The notes: generated by a model from the letters alone, not told the origin. Numbered from the stretch's first letter, positions 21,690 through 31,973 are shown. The stretch: DNA of 64,000 nucleotides from Aldrovandia affinis (GCA_029706075.1 JAINUG010000168.1:1178001-1242000), one strand, 5' to 3'. A program made the numbers and translations.

Positions 21690-22622
21690 GCATTCAATAT
21701 GGAAAGAAATGTGGTTCACTGAGGCTGCTGCACCAGAGAAGTTGGCAGTAGGAATTGCAGGAGTTGTTTCAGAGTTGGTTCATAATTGGCTGCACGGGCG
21801 AATACAAAGAGTAACAGTCGGTGGGTTCATATCTGAGCTAGGTGCTGTGGGCACTGGAGTTCCACAGGGATCGGTGCTGGGACCTCTGCTCTTCCTTATT
21901 TACATAAATGATCTTGATAGGGATGTTAGTAGCAAAATAGTTATATTTTGCAGTTGATACTTGGGGGTTTGGAAAACAGTTTGGAATCAACTAAAGTAAC
22001 CCAAGATGATTTAATAAAAATCCAAGAATGGGCAGAAACATGGCAGATGACATTCAATATCGCATGAAGTTATGCATGTGGGAAATGAAAAAGACAGGAA
22101 TATTTTATGGGAGGAGAAAAGTTAGGTGTTCAATTTGAAAAAGACTACAGCACTGAAAAAGGCCAACAAGATGCTGGGATACATAGCAAAAAGTATTGAG
22201 TATAAATCAAAGGAGGTTATATTAATGTTGTATAATGCCTTTGTCAGACCTCACTTAGAGTACTGTGTGCAGTTCTGGGCACCACACTACAATAAATATA
22301 TAGAAGCTCTTGAAAAAGTTCAAAGAAGGGGAATTAAATTGGTACCTGGTATGAAAGGTAAAAGTTATGAGGATAGACTTAAGGCACTCAATCTATTTAA
22401 GCTTAGCAAACAGAGACCTAGTGGGGATTTGATTGAGGTTCCTCAGAATTCCTAAAAGGGTTAACAAAGTGAAGTACCAGTTTAAAAAAAAAAGATAAGT
22501 GGGGTCAGCATAACAAGAGGCCTCAAGTGGAAATTAGTTCAAGGCAAATTCCGCATGGATATTATGAAGCTTTTCTTTATACAGAGTAGTCAATGCCTAG
22601 AACAGCTTGCCAGGTTGGATAG
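21690..22622 (+). pseudogene. CR1/Rex1-like LINE fragment
   Basis: Around 21780-21935 the frame reads [35 protein letters not shown] and [11 protein letters not shown], then breaks where the FADD motif should follow. From 22126 it reads KKANKMLGYIAKSIEYKSKE, YNAFVRPHLEYCVQFWAPHY and LEKVQRRGIKLVPGMKGKSY. These are RT motif 4 and the C-terminal domain of a jockey-superfamily element; the HLEYCVQFW.P.Y motif is typical of CR1/Rex1-like copies in vertebrates. The catalytic aspartate block is damaged and the 5' half is absent. It is a pseudogene. Confidence 0.8.
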
Positions 22623-22624
22623 TA

Positions 22625-23182
22625 GGCCACTCAACTCCTGGTCCAGGCCCTGGTGATCTCACGTCTGGACTACTGCAACTCCTTGCTGGCAGGCCTTCCG
22701 GCCTGTGCCATCAAGCCACTGCAACTAGTCCAGAACGCTGCTGCTCGCCTGGTGTTCAACCAGCCGAAGTTCACCCACGTCACCCCTCTACTCTCCTCTC
22801 TGCACTGGCTCCCCATTGCAGCACGCATCAGATTCAAGTCACTGGTGCTTGCTTTTCAAGCGGCCAGAGGTACTGCTCCCCCATACCTCCAGTCACTCAT
22901 CACGCCCTACACCCCGTCCAGACCTCTCCGCTCCGCCTCCGCTGGCAGACTGACTGCCCCATCCCTCCGGGCGCCTGGCAGCGCTCCTCGCGGTCTCGCC
23001 TCTTCTCTGTCCTGGTCCTCGTTGGTGGAACGACCTCCCGCAATTGGTCAGGACTGCGGAATCACTTCCAATCTTCCGCAAGAGACTCAAAACCCACCTC
23101 TTCAGACTCCACTACCCCTGATCTCTGTCCATCTAGCTAAATTGTCTTCACCACTGTTCACTTGTTCAACACTATACTCTTT

Positions 23183-23220
<38 letters not shown>

Positions 23221-23425
23221 ATTTTGTAAACATTGTAAAATACCTTTTCCTTCCGGTGTTACAGGTATGGTACGCAGATGCCTGCAATGATGTCTATTGC
23301 TGTATTCCTGCACTGATCTCGTGCGCTAACTGTGATTGTTCCTACCATGTATTGATGCACATCTTGTAAGTCGCTCTGGATAAGAGCGTCTGCTAAATGC
23401 TTAAAATGTTAAAATGTAAAATGTA
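22625..23425 (+). pseudogene. 5'-truncated LINE-B copy
   Basis: Nearly identical to 55338-56095. The frame at 22653 reads ISRLDYCNSLLAGLPACAIK, PLQLVQNAAARLVFNQPKFT and LSSLHWLPIAARIRFKSLVL, then shifts near 22980. A run of about 29 A residues (23188-23215) replaces the AC-rich spacer of the long copy. It ends in TCGCTCTGGATAAGAGCGTC and TGCTAAATGCTTAAAATG. It abuts the CR1/Rex1-like fragment directly. Confidence 0.85.
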
Positions 23426-23444
23426 ATAGTAGAGGCAGAAACAC

Positions 23445-23845
23445 TTGAACTATTCCAAGTCTAGGCTATATGCTCCAGACACTCATCACACCCGACACCC
23501 CAGCCAGACCCCTCCACTCCATCTCCTCTGGCAAACTGACTGTCCCATCCCTCCGGATGCCCGGCAGCCGCTCCTCGGAGTCTCACCCCTTCTCTGTCCT
23601 GGTGGTGGAATGATCTTCCGCAATCGGTCAGGACCGCGAAATCAGGACTCCACTACCACTGAATTCTGTACATCTAGCCAATTTTCATCAACACCTACTT
23701 GTTCAAGACTTTTTTTTATATGTATACTTGTATAGTCTATTGCGCGAGTTATGATTTTCCTTACCATGTATTAATGCACATCTTGTAAGTCGCTCTGGAT
23801 AAGTGTCTGCTAAATGCTTAAAATGTAAATGTAAAATGTAGATAC
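23445..23845 (+). pseudogene. 5'-truncated LINE-B copy
   Basis: A shorter, more diverged LINE-B end. TCCAGACACTCATCACACCC corresponds to the LQSLITPYTP part of the ORF, followed by TCCCTCCGGATGCCCGGCAG and the 3' landmarks TTACCATGTATTAATGCACA and TCGCTCTGGATAAG. It has internal deletions and no intact frame. Confidence 0.75.
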
Positions 23846-23852
23846 TGTACAA

Positions 23853-24005
23853 CAGTGGTCCCCAACCACCGGTCCGTGAGGCATTTGGTACCGGGCCGCA
23901 GAGAAATAATAAAAACGTTTTAATTTCATTTCCAGTCTGCAGGGTGTTTTATTTTGAAAAATGACCACTTACGTCTGTGTGCCTCTTTTCCGCACTTGTC
24001 TAGTA
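23853..24005. repeat. Truncated hAT-type MITE, same family as 25057-25315
   Basis: Begins CAGTGGTCCCCAACCACCGG and shares GTCCGTGAGGCATTTGGTAC, AAATAATAAAAACGTTTTAA and AGTCTGCAGGGTGTTTTATT with the intact copy 1.2 kb downstream. The right end (expected TGGGGACC...CTG) is missing. Confidence 0.7.
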
Positions 24006-25048
24006 GTCTGAGTGCATCTACCATGCCATTGGGAGGAGTCAATAGGCCAGTTACCTTAAGAGCCAGGGACCACTTAAACCCACCCTACTACCCCTGATGC
24101 GATGAAGCCAACTGTCTCTCTGCTGTGGACTCCATGTCACATTGAGCTAATGACACAGACCAGGTTCCAGTATCCTCACACATACAGGAAACTGGAGATT
24201 GAGCTTGGACTGCATTGGTAGAGTGGACATTTTGAGCATTTGTAACACTCATATTCGAAACAAATCTGAAGTACTCAAGTGCTCAGGAAGAAAACACCTT
24301 AAAAGCTCCAAAGATATTTGGCCAAACATACTGTAACTTAAAATTAAATACAATATTTTACTGTACACAACCGCATTTATTCACACTCAATTATTGTATA
24401 AATGTGCTTCAATCAATATCTTCAATATCTACACATTCTAACATTCAAAAATACCTTTATATGCCCTTTAAAGATCAAGCACATGGTTTAAATGGACATC
24501 AATGGTCATTTTCTGATTGTATCTAGCTGAATTAAAACAGTTGTACGAAATCTGTCACATTTTAGTATTAAAGGTCAAAATAAGTAAACTATATCCCATG
24601 CGTCAAAAAAACGTTGATGGCAAAATCTGATAAGTCTACAAATCATGAAACATCCATAGTGATTCTAATAATGGTTCAACTTTGATATGTAGATTTTTAA
24701 CTAAAAAGAGGGGCAACAACCATTTAATCTAAGCATGGTCATACCTGAATTTAACTTCACCAAGAAGCCAGCCAATATCCCCCTAACATGGCAGTTAAAT
24801 GATAAAGCAATGAAATAAAAATTGGCATTTCTGGATATTTTAACATGAGTCAGATATTCGATCTCTAAACATCAATAAATAAGTTACAATATTTTCAATA
24901 TTACAATATTTAATCAAAATGAAAATGTGAACAGAAGAACACAAACAGGGAAATAAGAAATGGTACCTTGGAATATTCTATAGCCAAATCCCACTAAAGC
25001 TAGACATCAGCATCACCTCACTAATTTGCAGGCAAAAACATGTACATC
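24006..25048. other. No gene or recognised repeat
   Basis: About 1 kb of AT-rich, apparently single-copy sequence downstream of bak1 (the gene is on the minus strand). No ORF or RNA gene was recognised. Confidence 0.4.
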
Positions 25049-25056
25049 ACCTAGAG

Positions 25057-25315
25057 CAGGGGTCCCCAACCACCGGGCGGCGGCCCGGTACCGGTCCGTG
25101 AGGCATTTGGTACCGGGCAGAAATAATAATTATTACAGAATATTACAAAATATTATTACAGAAATAATAAAAACGTTTGAATTTTATTTCCATTTCATTG
25201 ACTATCGCAGTCTGCAGGGTGTTTTATTTTGAAAAATGACCACTTCCGTCTGTGCCTCTTTTCCGCACTTGTCCCCCCCCCCGGTCGGTGGTGCAAAAAA
25301 GGTTGGGGACCGCTG
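25057..25315. mobile_element. hAT-type MITE with 8-bp TSD ACCTAGAG
   Basis: A 259-bp insert with ends CAGGGGTCCCCAACC and GGTTGGGGACCGCTG, inverted repeats with one mismatch at the tip. It is flanked by ACCTAGAG at 25049-25056 and 25316-25323. The GGTACCGGTCCGTGAGG interior is typical of a common vertebrate hAT MITE. No coding capacity. Confidence 0.9.
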
Positions 25316-25323
25316 ACCTAGAG

Positions 25324-26289
25324 GGTTCAGTCTGATTAAAACATGTTTGCAGAGAGAAGCCCACTGGGTACAAGAGAACCATTTGGACCGAATGAGGAAA
25401 AATTACAAGTCGTTGTGAAAAAGCCTCACCTTCAGTGAAGCTCAGTGGCAGCATATCCTTAGTGGTGATTGGGAGAAACTTGGTGGTTTTCTCTGAAGGG
25501 TCAGGGTTGCATGAGTAAGTGGCTGTTACAGGCAATGGAAAATGCTAAATATTTGGTTTCATCAAAATATTTGATACATGATGGTTCTGTTTGATTATGC
25601 AGGGGATAGTATGCTCAATGCGTTTAGTGAATACATATGTTGCCATATCCCCCAAATCTTTCAGAACTATCACACAGACCCACGCTCAAAAGCTGTGGGA
25701 AAATGTAAAAGGTGCAGCTTCCTGTTATTACACAGTATTCTCTATTCTGGGAAAAAAAAAAGTTTAACAGAATTGGACTATTCAAATAAAAAATTTAATT
25801 TAATTTAATTCACTGATCTAATTAATTAGTATATTTCACGCAGTGATTGTGGGAGATCGTTTAGTGTGGGTACAGTGAAACCAGCAGAACGGAAGCAGCA
25901 GGTTTGTTTGTGAAAACTGTGGAATGGGGAGGTAGAGCTTCACAGGTCACTGAAAGAGGGGTATCACTTGGTTTTGCAATTTCACAGCTCTTTGAGACAA
26001 TAAAACATACTGATCCCTGAATGACACCTGAATGTGCATTTGGAGTGATTAAGGGTAAGCACAGCACTTACAGAGAGTGATGCCATTACGATTTATCATT
26101 GACAGCAAAATATACCATTTTTAATTCTCTGCAATGAAATACATCAAATCGGTTGTGATGTGATGAAGAATTCTCTCTCAGCTCCTTCCGTCCCTTCACC
26201 CTCCCCCTGACTCTCTTCTCAAGTTTCAGTCCCTGTGTAGTTATCCCTGAGCTTGATAAAGGAGAGGGACGCCTGAACTGTGAACACCA
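25324..26289 (-). other. bak1 3' flank, probably including its 3' UTR
   Basis: Sequence following the bak1 stop codon on the minus strand. An ATTAAA variant polyadenylation signal could be read on the minus strand near 26113, but the true 3' end cannot be fixed from sequence alone. No other gene is visible. Confidence 0.35.
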
Positions 26290-26394
26290 TCAGGAGCTGA
26301 AGAACCTCCTGACAATGAACTGGCCCAGAAGCAGTGCTGCAAGCAGCACAAGCATGTACTTGACGTACACATTATCCAGCTCCAGAGCTGCCAC
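26290..26394 (-). CDS. bak1: bak1 last coding exon (C-terminal membrane anchor)
   Basis: The minus strand has a splice acceptor (CTCTTCCAG just above 26394), then 34 codons and a TGA stop at 26290-26292. The exon encodes VAALELDNVYVKYMLVLLAA followed by LLLGQFIVRRFFSS. The hydrophobic segment YMLVLLAALLLGQFIV with a short basic tail is the outer-mitochondrial-membrane anchor of BAK, a pro-apoptotic Bcl-2 family protein whose oligomers permeabilise that membrane. It joins in frame to the exon at 27054-27234 (GGW then VAAL), with a 659-bp intron that starts GTAAGC. Similarity to vertebrate BAK in this tail (QFIVRRFF) separates it from BAX. Confidence 0.93.
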   Translation of the reverse strand: MAALELDNVYVKYMLVLLAALLLGQFIVRRFFSS

Positions 26395-27053
26395 CTGGAA
26401 GAGTGGGGAAACAGTCACTCAACATTACATAATTTCTTGAATGGGCTAGTAGTTCGTTTTTTTTTAGCAGCAGGGTATTAGCTACATAACTAAGAAAAGG
26501 TATTAGCTACATAGCTAGTGGTCATTATTGTGTGTGTGTGTGGGGGTGTCTAACACAGACATTTGTACTTGTGCTTGTGCTTGTAATTGTACTAGTGCAG
26601 TGATGTTTCCCACTGTCTGGAATTCAATCCTGGCCATTTCAGTGCAGTGGCTGAAGCATGGTTGCCCTATCGTCACCCAGGGAAGGAGGGTAACAGCTGT
26701 CAGGATATCACCCCCATCACACATAAATTTGCTCCTTTGATGCAATGACAAAATGGAGGAAATTGTAGTGAGGTGAGGGGGCAGGAATACTACCTGTCAT
26801 TCCAAATTGAGGGGGACAAATATAGGGGATAAAAACTAATAAAAATAAAATTCCATTAGATCCGCAGCTATGGCAAAGAAAATAAATTACTTTTCGCATA
26901 TGGATGGAAATAGATGGAATTGCATAGCAATACAGAAGTTACATAGTGACAATGAGTCTGATGCAACAGAACTGCATTCCTAAAGAGATGGTTGTGTGGG
27001 AGAAGTTGGAACGTTGGGATAGCATCATCAGTGTGGACATGTCTGGTGCTTAC

Positions 27054-27234
27054 CCAGCCACCTTGCTGTGCAATCCACTGTGCAATGCGGTTCCGTAGGA
27101 GAAAGTCCCCAATGAAGCGGGCGATTCGGGACAGGAAGCCTGTCATGCCCTGCTGGAAGACATGCAGTGCCATACGGTACCCGAAGCTCAGCAGGGCGAT
27201 CACACGGCCCCAGTTGATCCCAGAGTCAAACAGG
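27054..27234 (-). CDS. bak1: bak1 penultimate coding exon (BH1 and BH2)
   Basis: An exon of 181 bp on the minus strand, between acceptor TCTCCTAG and donor GTAAGC. After one base that completes the previous codon it encodes 60 residues, LFDSGINWGRVIALLSFGYR to IAQWIAQQGGW. SGINWGRVIALL is the BH1 core with the invariant NWGR, and WIAQQGGW is the BH2 motif; together they line the hydrophobic groove of BAK. The match to vertebrate BAK1 is high across the exon and the exon boundary (before LFxSGINWG) is the same. There is no frame damage. The exons for the N-terminus and BH3 were not found upstream in the window, where 27345 onward is transposon. The gene is probably functional, but only its 3' end is visible. 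Confidence 0.95.
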
Positions 27235-27344
27235 CTAGGAGAGGACAAGAGAGACGTTTTAGAACCAGCTAAAACTGCTCAATGGTTTGTTATCAAGGAC
27301 AAATAAAAAATATAGCTTATACTTTTCAGAAAACAACTCATTGC

Positions 27345-27677
27345 CCGAGTGCCAAAAAGTAAATCCTGCGGCAATCCCAAAAGCGCTGTTGCACTCTTTG
27401 CCTTTAATAGAGGTCCCCTTTGAAATAATTGGTGCGGACCTTGTTGGGCCATTTGATTGGAGCACTGTAATCCACAATAACTAATCAATTTGGATTAGTT
27501 ATTGTAGATTATGCAATGGGAAACCCTGAGGCTGTCCCCCTCTGCAATATATCTACAAAGAGTATCACGAGGCGCTGGTCCACATTTTCTCCCAGGTGGG
27601 AATCCCAAAAGAATCTCACTGATCAAGGTACATCATTTATGTCACATACACTGAGTGAGTGGTACAGATTATTGGTG
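27345..27677 (+). pseudogene. Ty3/gypsy integrase fragment, copy 1
   Basis: Frames read CQKVNPAAIPKALLHSLPLI, EVPFEIIGADLVGPFDWS, then after a break VDYAMGNPEAVPLCNIS and DQGTSFMSHTLSEWYRLLG. These are the end of the zinc-binding region and the integrase core, including two of the three catalytic acidic positions (D in ADLVGPFD, D in TDQGTSFM). It lies just 5' of the bak1 exon in antisense and is cut off by a Tc1 element at 27678. It is closely similar to the integrase part at 29085-29410. Confidence 0.8.
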
Positions 27678-28705
27678 CAGTGCGTATAAAACATATTCAA
27701 CCTCTTTTTACTTTCTTACTTCATGGAATCAAAATTGATTTATTTGGGTTTTCTTGCCATTGATCAGCACAAAATAGTCTATAATGTCAAAAAAAAGAAG
27801 AAGTTTTAAATTAATTACAAATAACAAGACAATAATTGATTCCATAAGTATTCACCCCCTTGATTTAACACTTGGTAGAAGCACCTTTCGCCCATTCTTC
27901 TTTACAAAACTGCCTGAGCTCCATCAGGTGGGTGGGGACTGTTTGGAAACAGCAATTTTCAAATCTTTCCACAGGCTCTCAATGGGATTGAGGTCTGGTC
28001 TTTGACCGGGCCACTCCAGGATATTGATTGTTTTGTTTTTAAACCACTCCAATATGGCTTTTGCTGTGTGCTTTAGATCATTATCCTGCTGGAATATAAA
28101 TCTCCTCCAAGATTTGTCGTTATATCTTGCTCCATCCATTTTTACCTCTATTAGCTTTTCTGATAAATTCTAGGTGAGATTTCATGCAAGATTTCATGTG
28201 AGTTTTCTTCAACAATAGTTTTTGCCAGCTTCCCATACAGCGCAGATTTATGTAGCGCTCACTTTATTGTTGTCCCATGGACTGTTTCTCCCATTTCGGC
28301 CATGGAAGACTGTAACTCCGTCATTGTTGCCATTTCTCAGATTTGCCGTAAATGTTCTTTGGTCTTAATGATGAAGCTCTTGTTTTGAAATGCAATAACC
28401 AACTGTGGGACCTCTCACAGATTGGTGTATTTGATTAGAAATCATTTTAAACACAAAAATTGTACACTGGTGGATAATCAATCAAATAATTATGTGACCT
28501 CTAAAGACAATTGATTGTACCAGTTTATTTAGGTGTCTCTTACCAAAAGGTCTTTTTATTGCTAAATAATTTAGCAAATGCTTTCACTTTCACATTATTT
28601 AGTATTTTATTTTGATCAGTTGCAATACATCACAATAAAATCAATTTTGTAACAAAATAAAATGTGGAAAAAGTCCAAGGGGGTGAACACTTTTTATACC
28701 CACTG
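27678..28705 (-). pseudogene. Tc1-like transposon
   Basis: The ends are CAGTGCGTATAAAACATATT and the inverted TTTTTATACCCACTG, with TA following on the right (28706-28707); the left flank is degenerate. The minus-strand frame 27924-28139 encodes the transposase C-terminus: [12 protein letters not shown] and then [20 protein letters not shown]. Together these carry the second D of the DDE triad and the PDLNPIE block with the last E. The N-terminal DNA-binding region is decayed into short fragments, so the copy cannot make transposase. The element interrupts the gypsy integrase fragment. Confidence 0.85.
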
Positions 28706-28707
28706 TA

Positions 28708-29059
28708 TAATGAAAATGGCAGCCATCTATTTGTTACATGAAAAACTCATCTTATGGTGTTGAAGCACACAGGAAGCAAAATATTCCTTCATTTATAGAA
28801 CAGTATACCCAAAGGGAAAGGCTGTTTGAAAATATTTTAGCCAGTGGGATGCATGATCTCCACTCCAATTATCTGAGATACAGTATTTTCAACTTCTCTG
28901 GGGTACAATATCACTTTCATCCAATAACCACGTTGTATAGGCAGCTGAGCTTGATAACCATGACTATCCATGTAGAAACCAAGTGGAAGTCAGTTATAGC
29001 TGATGAGATGCTAATCTTGCACCAGGGCTGACTATCCAAACTTCCAGGCCACCATCTTG
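28708..29059. other. No gene recognised
   Basis: AT-rich sequence between the Tc1 element and the second gypsy copy. The short plus-strand ORF at 28738-29031 has no recognisable feature. Confidence 0.4.
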
Positions 29060-30980
29060 GAACGAGTGAGGGACACCGGATGGTGTGCCCTGAGTGCCAA
29101 AAAGTAAATCCTGCGGCAATCCCAAAAGCGCTGTTGCACCCTTTGCCTTTAATAGAGGTCCCCTTTGAAATAATTGGTGTGGACCTCGTTGGGCCATTTG
29201 ATCGGAGCACTGTAATCTACAATAACTAATCACTTTGGATTAGTTATTGTAGATTATGCAATGGGATACCCTGAGGCTGTGCCCCTTTGCAATATATCTA
29301 CAAAGACTATCACGATGCACTTCTCCACATTTTCTCCCAGGTGGGAATCCCAAAAGATCTCACTGATCAAGGCACATCATTTATGTCACACACACTGAGG
29401 GAGTGGTACAAATTATTGGGCATCTAGTCTATTCAAACCAGTGTTTACCACCCACAAACTGACAGGCTATTAGAGCGGTTCAACAAGACGTTGAAATCCA
29501 TAGTTTGTAAGTTAATTCACACCGAATTAAGAAATTATGATAAATTAATTGACCTACTGTTGTTCACCGTCAGAGAGGTACCCCAAGCATCCACAGGGTT
29601 TTCCCAATTTTAATTATTGTAAGGGTGACGACCCAGGTGTATCTTGGAATTATTAAGGGAAACTCCTAGCCCCAGTAAAAATTATGTATAATACATCCTA
29701 GACCTGCGAGAAAAGCTGTACTCAGTCAGCTAAATTGCACGAGACCATTTAACATATTTTATCTTGCCAGGACGGATTAACTTGGTGGAACACCAAATAC
29801 AAACCCCGCCAGACACTGTAGTTCGGAGCCGGCCATATCAGTTACCTGAACAAAAGAAAAAGTTGGTTCAGGAAGAACTGGGGAAAATGTTAGACATGGA
29901 ATTGATTGAGGAGTCACACAGCGACTTGTGGAGTCCCATTGTTCTTGTCCATAAGCTCGATGGGTTTGTTCGATTCAACATCAACTATAAACAGATAAAT
30001 GCAGTCTCAAAATTTGATGCTTATCCAATGCCAGTTGACGAGCTGCTGGATCGGTTGGGCACTGCTCCCTTTTATTAAACATTGGATTTAACCATGGGCT
30101 ACTGCCAGATTCCCTTGTCTCCAGCACCTAAGGAAAAATCAGCTCTCTCTACTCTACTGACCTTAACATTCAGGTTGTATAAGGCTCCAGCCACTTTCAA
30201 TGGACAGGGACCGCATGTTGCATATGCCGGTGTGTACTTGGATGACACTGTCATCTACAGTCATTGGGAGTGGCATATGCAGAAATTGTAGGCTATCCTG
30301 CAGACGCTGCAGGGGGCAGGACTCACTGCAAACCCAGGTGGAGAGTGGAACTCTGTCTCTGTCAGACTGTTGGTGGACAAAACCGCAGCAATCTCTGCTT
30401 GTCCCCAGCCAAAGTCCAAAAAGCAACCAAAACGCCTCGGATAGGGTACTGGGTGCAGTACTGTCCCAGGAGGTGAAGAGCCAGAAGTTCTCTCCGGGAG
30501 AGGCCCATTACAGCCCAATTAAAAAAGAGTGCTTGGCGATCAAGTGGACCTGTCTCACCCTTTGGTATAACCTCCTGGGCAAACCCTTTATCCTCAATTC
30601 CGATCATGCCCCCCTCCAGTGGCTCCACCGGATGAAGAACAGTGTGGCTCAGTAGGTAGAGCATGGCGCTGACAACGCTTAGGTTGTGGGTTTGATTCCC
30701 ATTGGAACCACATATGCTGGAAAAAAATATTTATGCATTCACTACTGTAAGTCGCTTTCGATAAAAGCGTCTGCTAAATGGCATATAGTAAGGACACCAA
30801 GTCCCGGATCACCCATTAGTATCTGGCTTTGCAGCCTTTTCCCTTTCAGGTGGTTCATTGACCGGGGTCTACCAATGCTTGTGTGGATGTCTCTACTGGG
30901 AGGGGGGTCTGCCTAGCCGAATGGGCCCCGGCCCGCATTCTGGTGGTGGAGGGGTGTGGAAGGCATCGGTCTAGGCAGGG
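29060..30980 (+). pseudogene. Ty3/gypsy pol with integrase upstream of RT (Gmr1-like)
   Basis: Domains on the plus strand in order: the integrase zinc-region end (VCPECQKVNPAAIPKA, 29090); the core (FEIIGVDLVGPFD, VDYAMGYPEAVPLCNIS, DQGTSFMSHTL); YHPQTDRLLERFNKTLK and FTVREVPQASTGFSQF (29440-29610); then LPGRINLVEHQIQTPPDTVV leading into RT (KMLDMELIEESHSDLWSPIV, FNINYKQINAVSKFDAYPMP, GVYLDDTVIYS at 30228-30260); and RNase H (ASDRVLGAVLSQEVKSQ, YSPIKKECLAIKW, NSDHAPLQWLHRMK, 30430-30640). A SINE at 30642 splits the end. Integrase before RT is the order described for Gmr1-type elements, unlike ordinary gypsy. Several frameshifts and stops are present. The integrase C-terminus and part of RT are deleted. 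Confidence 0.8.
30642..30789 (+). mobile_element. tRNA-derived SINE in gypsy RNase H
   Basis: Starts GTGTGGCTCAGTAGGTAGAG (A box of a tRNA head) with the B-box-like GGTTGTGGGTTTGATTCCCA. It ends in the fish L2-type tail GTCGCTTTCGATAAAAGCGT and CTGCTAAATGGCATATAGT. The flanks AAGAACA (30635-30641) and AAGGACA (30790-30796) are a 7-bp duplication with one change. It uses RNA polymerase III promoter boxes and would depend on a LINE for mobility. It is not a functional tRNA gene. Confidence 0.85.
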
Positions 30981-31199
30981 GAATCGGGGTGATTAACGGC
31001 CATGCTTACTGGCAGGGCAGCTAGGGTACACAGCTGTGCGGCATTATGCAATTGTACCTGTGTGCTTAAAACTGCTCTGCTTAGGTGGCTGGAACATGGG
31101 ATCTGATTCGCCTGGTGAGAGAGAACCCTGAGACGGTCCACAGATCAATAACCCCATTCCCTGCATCCTAGTGTTTTGTTCCGGAGAATCTCGGCTGCA

Positions 31200-31568
31200 C
31201 CAAGTGCCCACCTGCAAGAAAGGAGCCGACTCTCCAGGCTGGCATTGTGACGCCGATTCTCCGCCATTGAAAGTAACAGACACAAGCAGTGTGATTCCTG
31301 CATCGGTGCTTTGCTGCTCTCTGACGGCCACATGTCCTATGTGCTTTGTCTGGGGAAGGCGCATACACAGCTCACACTTAGCATGATGGCTGCTTGTTAT
31401 GCCATGGAGATAACTGCCCTCTACCTCCACCGTTCCTTGTTCGGCGGAGGTGAAACCTGGGGCAACTACCTTCCCGACATCGACTTAATTGATGCTGGCC
31501 ACAGCAGCGAGGAGGAGTTGGCAGATGTGGCGCACTGCCGACGAAGTTTGGCACTACCGACAAAATGA
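31200..31568 (+). pseudogene. Retroelement gag-like Cys-rich fragment
   Basis: In the plus frame a segment reads RHKQCDSCIGALLLSDGHMS and then YVLCLGKAHTQLTL. The C..C...DGH..CLG.AH arrangement recalls the start of gag/ORF1 proteins of fish DIRS-like or related retroelements. The following ORF to 31568 (MEITALYLHRSLFGGG) shows nothing further. Decayed and short; family uncertain. Confidence 0.35.
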
Positions 31569-31699
31569 CGATGGGGCAGAGGTGTTTGATGTTCATTTTC
31601 AGAGGTGTCTGATGTTCAGAAGTACCCTCTGCCAACATTACAATGCCGGTTTTTCCTGAACATAAACATACAATGAACAGCATGCAATCCCACAGGGGC

Positions 31700-31763
31700 G
31701 TACACGTACACGCGCACACACACACACACACACACGCACACACAGACAGACAGACAGACAGAC
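31700..31763. repeat. Microsatellite (CA)n then (CAGA)n
   Basis: CGCGCACACACACACACACA is followed directly by repeated CAGA units. It explains the Cys/Val-rich spurious ORFs on the minus strand. Confidence 0.95.
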
Positions 31764-31973
31764 AATAAAATAATAGGGCCAAAATGGAAAAATTAATGAA
31801 TTATTTAATGAAAACAAGTAAATTAAATTGAAAAATATATATGATGAAACATAAATAAATGAATTTAACAGCAAATTCAAACATTTTAAACAAAGAAAAG
31901 AGGGGGGGAGAAGATTGAAGAAGTGAGGAGAGATTGTGCGGGGAACATTCATTATGGTGGTGTGGAGGGGTGT
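31764..31973. other. AT-rich sequence, possibly L1 3' UTR
   Basis: Left flank of the 4.3-kb element. If that element inserted into the L1-like element to its right, this stretch would hold the rest of the L1 3' region. A CT-rich minus-strand stretch fits but does not prove it. Confidence 0.25.

Noticed and set aside
22607-23140. 177-residue plus-strand ORF (and the similar one at 55245-55940)
   Set aside because: Shadow frames of the LINE-B RT C-terminal region; the real frame gives SRLDYCNSLLA and LSSLHWLPIAAR.
30642-30720. tRNA-like sequence with A and B boxes
   Set aside because: It is the head of a SINE with an L2-type tail and a TSD, and it lacks a foldable acceptor stem, so it is not a tRNA gene.
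31378-31782. 134-residue minus-strand ORF with CVCVCV runs
   Set aside because: Produced by the (CA)n and (CAGA)n microsatellite.
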